Position numbers and translations under genes: made by a program. A stretch of DNA of 64,000 nucleotides, from positions 744,001 to 808,000 of the forward strand of contig JAUCEF010000005.1 of assembly GCA_033558025.1 (NCBI GenBank), written 5' to 3'. Below the pieces are notes generated by a model, which was not told the DNA's origin, ran no database searches, and saw only the letters and a list, made by a program, of their open reading frames with translations. Within the stretch, counting starts at the first letter, position 1; every line of letters starts with the position of its first letter. This DNA is from Phytophthora sp. 'mugwort' (lineage: Eukaryota; Oomycota; Peronosporomycetes; Peronosporales; Peronosporaceae). Shown piece after piece: positions 52,707 to 60,820 of this stretch.

Positions 52707-53024
52707 GAGAGATCGCCAGTTTTGCTGGATTGTCATGTTGCTCGTGACCTGTCGTTTGTACGATAGAGAGAGCGTCATCTCCTGGTGTAAACTGTGCTGG
52801 GAGGATCAGAGGATGATGACAGTACAGTAGCACGACACTGTACGTCCGTAAACATCGGCTCGTGCCGCATTAGGCGGACACACGAAGACGACTTCGGTAG
52901 GGAACTCGCAGCGCTGTGTGATCTACAGATATTGCACGCTTTTTGACGCGATGGACAGGCCGCCACAATGTAGCTAGTCAATCAGCACCCTAATATTAAA
53001 TTGCACTCGTCAGTTGTTGGCAAT
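52707..53024. other. Spacer between converging genes
   Basis: Holds the 3' ends of the kinase (plus) and ALKBH7 (minus) transcripts. No gene supported. Confidence 0.4.
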
Positions 53025-53765
53025 TCACTGCGTCGCGATTACTGGCTTCACGAACGGTGTGTGGTATCTCGCAACGTGTTCCTCCAGGAACTCGTCGCGC
53101 AGCATGATCGAGATGCGATGCTTGCGGCTCACCGGCACTTTGCCTCGGAAGATTTGTGCTCCTGGCAGGATCTCGTGCGTGTAGTGGTAACGGACCCTTC
53201 CGGTCATCATGTACATGGATCGACGCTGCAGGTAGGCGTCAATAATCGAGTCTCCGTGTTCTTCCTTGAACCGCATGATGCTGGGCGACAGCAGGTTAAT
53301 ACCAGCCACCACCCGGCCCGAGAACTTGATGGAGTCCACATGGGGTTTGATGTAGCCGTCTTCGGCCAGCTCGATCACGTGAACAGCCGGGAAGTAGGTG
53401 AGTTTCTTGGGCAAAATGGCCGCCTCGCGGACCTTGTATAGGATGCGCTGCGTCTCGGTGGACCATCGTGAGCGCTCCATCTCCTTGAATTTGACAATGA
53501 CGTTGTCCCAGTGGTCCTCCTCGTACCGGCGGCGCTTGAGGATGCGCGAGCACTCGTCTGACACGACCTTCTCCTCGTCCTCCGTGATCACGTCCAGCAT
53601 GACCTGCAGGTCATCCTCGCTCACGAGCGGATCGTGGCAGTGCATCGCGTCCACGTTGTACACATCCTGCCACAGTGATTGCGCTGCAGGTGCAGCCACA
53701 GCGGACGAGCTCAGTAGTCGCCGCAGGGGCGCTAGCGAGCGACGCATAGACCCTGACCGCAGCAT
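53025..53765 (-). CDS. ALKBH7: ALKBH7-like mitochondrial Fe(II)/2-oxoglutarate dioxygenase
   Basis: AlkB-family dioxygenase; the mammalian ALKBH7 acts in mitochondria. Single exon of 246 codons from ATG 53765. The Arg/Ser-rich, acid-free N-terminus (MLRSGSMRRSLAPLRRLLSS) is a typical mitochondrial presequence. Domain blocks: YNVDAMHCHDPLVSEDDL, RYEEDHWDNVIVKFKE, KLTYFPAVHVIELAEDG, then IKPHVDSIKFSG (metal ligands His/Asp of HxD, about residue 142), HYTHEILPGA (second His, about 194) and VSRKHRISIMLRDE (2-oxoglutarate Arg). All catalytic residues present. Adjacent minus-strand neighbour is the METTL21-type gene. Confidence 0.9.
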   Translation of the reverse strand: MLRSGSMRRSLAPLRRLLSSSAVAAPAAQSLWQDVYNVDAMHCHDPLVSEDDLQVMLDVITEDEEKVVSDECSRILKRRRYEEDHWDNVIVKFKEMERSRWSTETQRILYKVREAAILPKKLTYFPAVHVIELAEDGYIKPHVDSIKFSGRVVAGINLLSPSIMRFKEEHGDSIIDAYLQRRSMYMMTGRVRYHYTHEILPGAQIFRGKVPVSRKHRISIMLRDEFLEEHVARYHTPFVKPVIATQ

Positions 53766-53830
53766 CGATAATGAATGGGTCTGTACGACATGTGGAGTAA
53801 TTCCTAGTCTTTAGTGTAAAATAGTATATT

Positions 53831-54738
53831 TTATTGTAAAAGCGTCTGAGTCCGCGGCGGTCGAATCAGATGCAAGTGCATATTGGCGGCACTATAGATG
53901 GCGTCGAGGCGATCGCGGGGCACTTGCTCGACTTCAAACTGCTGCTCAGACAGCAGAGCGAAGAACGACTCGCCTCGGTCTCCAGCGAAGCGAGCTTCGT
54001 GTGCAGAAATAACCAGCGTGTTGGGGTGTGATAGCTGCACAATGGTCTGCACCAGCTTCTGCGAGATGTCGCGATGGCCGTAGACCAGGTCCGAGCACAG
54101 GATGACGTCGAAATGGTGCGATTCGAGCCCGTCATCCTCGCCCCACATCAATCCCTGCGCACTGGTGTTATCAGGAATACAGCCAAGCGTCTGATTCCGC
54201 TTGATGTTGGCTTGAATCCAGGGAACTGCCGTGGGCTGCGGAACAGCAACACGTGAATAACTGACCGATTAAACCATCACTAGCAAGGAATTCGTACCAT
54301 ATCGGTCAGTATGACCTCCTTGGCGCCAAGTGCAGCTGCTGCGAGCCCGGGCACGCCGATGCCGCAGCCCAGTTCAATCACGCGCTTGTTCACGAAAAAG
54401 TCGTGTGGGAAATACGCGTCGTTTGCCAGGAACTTGGCCAGCACCAATGCGCAATCCCAGACCTTGGCCTGCTGGCCCTGCTTCTCCTGGAATACGACCT
54501 CCTTGCCAGCGCGAAGCTCGAGCGCGCTCTCCGTCTCCATATCCTTGTCGGTGCCCTGAACACGCTCTTGTCTGGCCGCCAGCCCCCAGTCCCGCTCCGC
54601 ATACTGCGCCACGTATCGCGCAGCCTCGCGGCGTTTCACCTGCTGTATCTCCGTCTCCTTAAAGAGATCGTCGCTGTCCATGCGGCCGAAGAAATCGTTC
54701 TCCTCCTCGGAGCTGCTGTCGTTAACGTGACTGCTCAT
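53831..54738 (-). CDS. METTL21-type lysine methyltransferase
   Basis: Class I SAM-dependent methyltransferase of family 16, which methylates lysines in chaperones, VCP or elongation factors. Exons 54738-54298 and 54235-53831 (281 aa; GT-AG intron of 62 bp). ATG 54738 (MSSHVNDSSSEEEN) follows upstream codons with no ATG. Blocks: an acidic N-terminus, QQAKVWDCALVLAKFL, VIELGCGIGVPGLAAAALGA (motif I), EVILTDM at the splice site, AVPWIQANIKRNQ, HHFDVILCSDLVYGHRD (post-I motif, the D-x-x-Y-type catalytic block) and LVISAHEARFAGD. Divergent from DPH7 with 121 bp between the starts. The precise substrate cannot be told from sequence. Confidence 0.85.
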
Positions 54739-54859
54739 ATTGTGCCGGTGATTGACACAATTTGACTGGAGTGGAAATGACACGCGAAAATTTAAGAATT
54801 GCTAAAATAACCCTCTGCATACGAAACTCAAGTATTACGGCAGAATTTACTGCAGCAAG
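54739..54859. promoter_or_regulatory. Bidirectional promoter between METTL21-type gene and DPH7
   Basis: 121 bp separate two divergent start codons, so the two genes must share a promoter region. Contains an AT-rich centre (AATTTAAGAATTGC). No specific factor site identified. Confidence 0.5.
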
Positions 54860-56218
54860 ATGGAGGCGACGCTGGTGACGTTCGACACCGTGGAGACTGC
54901 GGACTGCGTGGAGTCGTGCCCCGTGTCCGGCTTCGAATCCACGATGGTGGCGGCCACTTATCAGCTCCACAAGGCGGCAGAGATCCGCGAGGACAAGGAC
55001 CGGCGCAGTGGCACGCTACAGCACTTCCAGCTGAACTGTGACGACGCGTCTAGCACTGACGGAGCGGGGGTGTCGGTGCACAAGTTGGAGGAGACCGCGA
55101 CCTCTAGCGGCATCTTCGATATCAAGTGGAACACGGAGGCGATGAACGGCAAGGCGGTGCTGGGTGCCGCCACGGCCGGCGGCTCGCTGGAGCTGTACGA
55201 GCTGGCTCGCGAAGGCGACGCGCAAACGCTGCGCCACTCGGGGATGACCACTGATGCGGACGCTGGCTCCATGTGCCTGTCGTTGGATTGGAGCAACCGC
55301 GTCCACTCGAGCGCGCAGCCGTCCATCTGCGTGAGCCACTCGGACGGGTAGGTATCTCGTTAGTATTCAGTCTCGCTTCAGAGGCACTAATATCCTGCCG
55401 TGCTGCTGCCAATACTTGCTATGCTGCAGGTCGTTGTCGGTCTGGGACGTCACGCCGCAGGGAATAATACAGCAAGCCAAGGTATGGTTTCTCAGGTTGG
55501 GTGGCGGCAGCGCGGGATTGCAGTAAATTACTTGACGAAACGGGACCTAACTGGCACTCGCTTGCTTTGGCTCTAGTGGCGCGCGCATGATCTCTATGGA
55601 TCACCCATTGAGGTATGGATTTCTGCTTTTAACTGCCACGACCCGAACGTGCTGTTCTCAGGAGCGGACGACGCGGTGCTTAGAGGATGGGACCTGCGCG
55701 CCAGCACCGTGACGCCGACCTTTAAGAATGTGCGTCAGTACTCCATGGGCGTATGCAGCATCCAATTCCACCTGCATGATGAGCGCCTGGTGGCCGTGGG
55801 CAGCTACGACGAGCAGATCGCGATCTGGGACCATCGCAACATGATGCACCCGCTGGCCGTGTACGGCGCCGGCGGCGGCGTCTGGCGCCTTAAATGGCAC
55901 CCGTCCGAGAACCGGCAGGTCAGCACTAGCATGCGATCCCTGATTGCTCGCGATGATGCTCTAATCACTCACGTGTCCTCGTTGCAGGAGCTGCTGCTGG
56001 CCGCATGTATGCACAACGGTTTCCAGGTGCTGGAACTGGCGGAGGGAGAGACCACGCTACGCAAGGCGGCGAGCTACGACCGCCATAACTCGCTCGCGTA
56101 TGGCGTGGATTGGTGGCTGGACCCGGTAGCACTTCAGGCCAAGGCTCCCGTAGTAGGCTCGGCTTCCTTCTACGACCACGCCTTCCACGTGTGGCGTCAG
56201 GGACTGGAAGTTAGTTGA
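54860..56218 (+). CDS. DPH7: Diphthine methyltransferase, WD40 protein
   Basis: DPH7 (WDR85) removes the methyl ester from diphthine on eEF2 so that diphthamide can be completed. Exons 54860-55347, 55430-55481, 55577-55918, 55988-56218 (370 aa; all GT-AG and in frame). WD40 blades: IFDIKWNTEAMNGKAVLGAA, MCLSLDWSNRVHSS, GSLSVWDVTPQGIIQQ, WISAFNCHDPNVLFSGADD, LRGWDLR and LVAVGSYDEQIAIWDHR. The family-specific GGGVWRLKWHP and LLAACMHNGFQVLE follow, with SLAYGVDWW at the end. Length is close to that of yeast and human orthologues. Intact. Confidence 0.9.
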
Positions 56219-57150
56219 AGTTGCATACAAAAAACAAGTAAAACAAAACGCTGGGATATGCACAAATCTCATCAATCGCGGACTCTGCTTAGCTAAAATT
56301 GGTCATGACCAGGTGTTAACTTCAACGACACAAGTTTCCCAATCCTGGAAGCCCGGCGCTCCAGTCCGCCGGACTGAGTTTCGATATTGCGGCCAATCGC
56401 ACAGATCATCCACCAGCCCAGAGGCTTTGTTTCGATGCCAATTCGCCATCCACGCTGCCGCCGCGACTCCACTGTCCAAGACACCGCCCAACTTCGGCAA
56501 TGGCGTGCTGTCCAAGGTCAGGATGGCGGAGCTACCCTTTGCACATGGATCTTTTACCGTGTGGGCCTGTTCCAGCAGCAGAATCGCAACTTGACTCGGG
56601 CCCGAGTGGTGACGACAATACCCAATCCGGAAAAGATGGCGATCCCAGCACCCGTTTCCCACACTATCGCATCCCGTCCGCGTCGAAGTGGCCTGGCAAG
56701 GAGTGCGGTGAGAATTGGCTCAAGAATACTTGGCTTGGAGAAGGAGGCCAGTCATGCCACGAACAGAGCGCCGAGAGGCGAGACGGAGCCATCTAATATA
56801 TAAAATACATTACTAAGTATCTTGTAACTTTTTTTGGTCCATTATCAAATGTCGACGTGTAGCTTACTCATTGCAGATTTGACTAACAAAGGTGCACGTA
56901 TCAGTTCGCCAAGCAATCGAGAGACCGCACTGTTGCCGCCATCCCGTTCATACGGGGCTTCATAATAAATGAGCGTACGACAGTCAAGTTGTGAAGGATG
57001 AGCAGCGAAATCTGAACTATAAAATGGGTCATTTTGGTGGTGTGTGCAGTGGCCAACGAAAAGGGGTGGTCGCATAAGCGATGACGTGGCGGAGGCGAAC
57101 GAAATGTGCGCGGCGGCGCACTTGCAGACTAACCCTTTGCCTGACAACTC
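56219..57150. other. Unassigned region after DPH7
   Basis: A 119-codon minus-strand frame (56303-56662) and a 100-codon minus-strand frame (56845-57147, with YYEAPYERDGGNSAVSRLL) are open, but neither shows a recognised family or splice links. Opposite-strand frames of similar length overlap them, so coding direction is uncertain. Confidence 0.3.
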
Positions 57151-57660
57151 GCAGTGCAGCGGAAGCTACCCATTACCCATTCTAGAGATGATCCCCTTGC
57201 TAATGGAACCAACTACATATTCCTCTTAAAGGGTATTCCTCGGGGAATCGTGGAACAGCCGGTAATACCACTAATGGTTCTTGTAGCTATCACATCCAAC
57301 GTGGACAACCCTTCCGCCTTCCCAATAACTCGCCGCTGCCATTCCTTTTGCCGTGCTCTTCCATGCCTCAAAACCGATGTCAATGGCGGAGTTTCTCAAT
57401 CCACCAGAGGAGAACGAGCCCATTGACGAAGACTTCTGCGGGTTCGAGGAATATGATAGTGCTGAGGTAAGACACAAAGGATCACCACAAGTGGGCCGCG
57501 CTGCTTTAACGAGCAGGTCGGACAGGTGTGTGAGGGGGATTCGTGTGATGCAGCGAGAACTACGAGAGGAGCTAGGCAGGAAGCAAGGCCATAAGCGGCA
57601 GATTTCCTTGCTGGACTTTTCAGACATCCTGCACAAAAGTGTTTTTTTTCTTATAGTTAA
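57151..57660 (+). pseudogene. Pogo-like (DDE_1) transposase C-terminal fragment
   Basis: The plus-strand frame with MSMAEFLNPPEENEPIDEDF, then REELGRKQGHKRQISLLDF resembles the acidic tail of pogo/Tigger-type transposases, which usually ends in a short QxSLxxFF-type motif. A preceding block (57154-57300) may be the end of the catalytic domain but shows no DDE residues. Weak evidence, mainly the tail pattern. Confidence 0.3.
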
Positions 57661-58684
57661 GCACCAGAGTTGGGCGAACTTGTATTTCATATTACGTTCA
57701 AAGGGTGAGAGGGAATGCCTACTTAGGTTTGTATCCTGTTGTCATCGGGAACCGTGTTTTCATTCCTGTTAAGCATATATTCCAAGTAGGGATTCACATT
57801 GAGGGGATTACCTGTACATCGTTGTATAAGTCAAGAGCGGATGTTGCTGATCGATCAGTGTGTATTGCGTTTTTGTTTTCTTTCTGGTCTGCACTGCCCA
57901 CTAATCACTGTTGTTGGGTTTAATTAACTCGCACAGTGTACAGTACTGCACTCAAAATGTGATGCGCAACGCAGTCTTGCAGAGTGTATTACATATAGTG
58001 ACGCTTAAAGCTTTCGAGCAACTTGCAGCCCTCTATTGATACAGCCAGATGACAGTCATCTAGCCCCCATTGTAAAACAGACTCGTGATATAGTGGTGTT
58101 AGCACGGTGATTCATCGCCCATCGCTCCGCTCTACTCTACTACTGCAATGAAGCTGCTTTTACCGTGTTGTGGTGGAATTGGTTTCCGTTTTGGTCCGAT
58201 CCACTTTTTATATCACGCACCCATTTTGCTCGCTCATAATTGTGCCTATAATTGTGATGAGCAAAGTAAGCCCATCCCCGTCCCTCGCCTTGCTGACCAG
58301 CCACTAGGTGCTCCAAATAGAGAGCTCTTTAACTTTTCTTGTGGCTTTCAGTTTCTGGACACATAAAATAGGGAAGCATAATCAGAATAAGTCAAATGGA
58401 ACCAGCCATTCGAGTGCTCCGCATAGTCTCTTCAAGTATAGACATCGGTGCGCTATCTATCGCCCGTTAAAAAGGGGGAGGGGCACCGTCGACACGAGGA
58501 CAAGCAAGCAAACCCCTGCAGGGTCATTTGCTCTTCCTCCTCTGTCCTCATCGCTGGCATTGGCACTGCTTGAAGGCGACAACGGATACAAACGCAGCTC
58601 CACCAGCGGCAAAGCAAATCACTGCTTCGGTCATTCTCCGATTCGTAAACCTCTCGCTCCGGTCGAAGGTGCTTTTTTCACCTC
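57661..58684. promoter_or_regulatory. Presumed upstream region of the bZIP gene
   Basis: About 1 kb without supported ORF (a 150-codon frame at 58308-58760 overlaps the bZIP start in another frame and is rejected). Pyrimidine-rich stretches, CTCTTCCTCCTCTGTCC (58528-58544) and TCATTCTCCG (58630), sit where a transcription start would be expected. Confidence 0.35.
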
Positions 58685-60532
58685 ATGCAGCTCAGTAGCG
58701 ACTTGGACCTCATCAGTGCGTCGCCTGTCTCGTTCCTTTACGCAGAGGACGAGGCGTTGACCTTCAAGCAGGAGCTGGCGTCGGTCTCCAGCGCCTCGCC
58801 CACGGGCTCCAGTAGCTCCAACTCGACGCTCGCGCTCACGTCCGTCAGTGACGCGAATCAGACGGCGTCGCTCACGGCTGTCGACATGGATGACGAGCTC
58901 TTTGGCGCCTTCGTAGGTACTTCTGGCCCCACGTCCGACACCACCACCGCCACCGGCTCATACCTGGATCTGTACTACTCGATGCCCACGGCGCAGGCTC
59001 CCACGGGTTTCCCACCGTCGGCAGTGAGCAACGGGCAGCCCCCAATGAGCGGTGCGAGTCAGCCACAGCCAATGGCCACGAGACAGAGCGGCGTCAAGCG
59101 TGGCTACGACAGAATGACACCGTCTTCAGCGGGTGGAAAGACGTCGCCCACGGCAGCCGTGGCCACGTCCATGTTGGCCATGCGCTCTAAGCCCCAGAAT
59201 CTGGTGGTGCACACACGCGCAGCCGGCAACACAGTCAACATCGGCCGGAGGAATTCAGCATCAGCGACTGCGGCAGGCGTCAAGGACGAGCAGGAGGACG
59301 GCAACGATACGACGCCCACTGGCGCCAAGAAGACGAAGGTCTCACGGGAACGACAGCTCAAGATCAACGCGGCGTCTCGGCGCTGCCGCAAGAAGCAGAA
59401 ACTGGAACTGCAGTTCCTCCGCGTGCACGTTGTGGAGCTTCAGGCTGCGCTTAAGGACCAGGTTAACTACTTGCAGGGGCAGCTGTCGCAGCAGCAGCGC
59501 GCGGCACGGCTCTCGCACTTTGTCGATGACAGTATGCGGAAGGTGGAGGAAATGGGCTCCGGAGCACGGCCCAGTCCCGCCGCTACGCCCACTGCGCCGC
59601 TCGTGTCGTTCAGCTCAGACTTGCTCCCGTTCAGGACGGAGGAACACAGCGGAGAAGACACGGACGGCACGCACAGCAACGATCCCGTGAACCACATTGA
59701 GACGGACGATGCCAGCAGCGTACACGTGATTGACCCGTCCACGGGCTACTCGCTGAGTGAAGAACGCAAGAAGGAGCTGCTCAATATTGCGTCTTTTGTA
59801 CGTGTAAACATCAGCTTAGAGAGCAGCAGCTTCGCACCGGAAGTGATTTCTTGTCTCCCGATTGAAATGGACGGCTGGCAGCTTCGTCTCGCCATCACGG
59901 AGAAGAACTACACGATCCACAACCAAAAGTTCTTCCCATGCAACGTTACGGATTTGTTTGACTTTTGCTGGGAAACGAACGTGGCACAGAAGATCTCAAT
60001 CAAACACGCCAAGAAGCACTACGTCGTAGTCACTCCTTTGGCCAAGGATGTCGCTCACGTGTACTCAAAGACGACAGGCAAGTGGTCACTGAACGTACAT
60101 GGTGTCCCCAACGTCAGCTACAACAGTCTGGTGTGTCGACGGGTCATCCCAGAGGAACACCGAGCTATTATCTGTCAACAGAGTGTGTTGGAGGAGCGGG
60201 ATTTCCAGGACGAGAACACATTGCCATGGCTCTTTAAGCGGTGGGTTGTTTTCCGACCGGAGGTTCAAGACGGCGTTGAAGGCACCTTCGTCGAGGCGTA
60301 CCGCACAGCCAGCTACGCGACCGGAAGACTCATTTACAAGGAAAACAAAACGTACGACAGCTTTTGCGAGCATCTGATCAGGCGCTATGCCGAGTCAAAC
60401 TCACTTTTGGAGCGGATGATGGCGCGTGACAAGCGGTTTGCGCACGCGTTCGACACTAGTGTGCGCTCGGGAGCCGAGGCCGAATCGGCCACGGTCTCGG
60501 ACCGCATGATCAAGGATCTGCTGCTCTTCTAA
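58685..60532 (+). CDS. Oomycete bZIP transcription factor
   Basis: Single exon, 615 aa, ATG 58685. A Ser/Thr/Ala-rich N-terminus (1-210) includes acidic patches that may activate transcription, followed by a basic region at about 220-237: RERQLKINAASRRCRKKQK. It continues into a short leucine-zipper-like heptad stretch (LELQFL ... VVELQAAL ... VNYLQGQL). When aligned on the RRCR block with canonical N-x7-R bZIPs, the conserved Asn position holds Ile, with Asn one residue later. Non-canonical residues at this site are a known feature of oomycete bZIPs. A C-terminal globular domain (about 355-605, with LPIEMDGWQLRLAITEKNY and DFCWETNVAQKISIK) resembles the START-like domain of oomycete bZIPs. 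Intact. Confidence 0.85.
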   Translation: MQLSSDLDLISASPVSFLYAEDEALTFKQELASVSSASPTGSSSSNSTLALTSVSDANQTASLTAVDMDDELFGAFVGTSGPTSDTTTATGSYLDLYYSMPTAQAPTGFPPSAVSNGQPPMSGASQPQPMATRQSGVKRGYDRMTPSSAGGKTSPTAAVATSMLAMRSKPQNLVVHTRAAGNTVNIGRRNSASATAAGVKDEQEDGNDTTPTGAKKTKVSRERQLKINAASRRCRKKQKLELQFLRVHVVELQAALKDQVNYLQGQLSQQQRAARLSHFVDDSMRKVEEMGSGARPSPAATPTAPLVSFSSDLLPFRTEEHSGEDTDGTHSNDPVNHIETDDASSVHVIDPSTGYSLSEERKKELLNIASFVRVNISLESSSFAPEVISCLPIEMDGWQLRLAITEKNYTIHNQKFFPCNVTDLFDFCWETNVAQKISIKHAKKHYVVVTPLAKDVAHVYSKTTGKWSLNVHGVPNVSYNSLVCRRVIPEEHRAIICQQSVLEERDFQDENTLPWLFKRWVVFRPEVQDGVEGTFVEAYRTASYATGRLIYKENKTYDSFCEHLIRRYAESNSLLERMMARDKRFAHAFDTSVRSGAEAESATVSDRMIKDLLLF

Positions 60533-60820
60533 GCTGTCGTTGGTAACACAGGGACAGCGTGTGTTGGTGAAGCGAAGGCGTTGCAGCGAACGACAACGAC
60601 GTTCCAACGCTGGAGACCCCAACACGTTGTAATATTTAAATACACGATTCTCGTGAACGCAAAGACGTCATGTCTTATGTGTCTAAGTATCTATTCACAA
60701 TATGAAGTGTGGCGGCATGCTGTCAGCCCCATGTTGTGCTATGCTTTGACTAACACGTAGTGCTTCGGCCTGCTATCACTGCAGCCATCTGACTGTCTGT
60801 CTATCGCTGGGACTGCAGGT
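60533..60820. other. Spacer between converging genes
   Basis: Shared 3' region of the bZIP gene (plus) and the large RNA-binding protein gene (minus). No gene supported. Confidence 0.4.
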
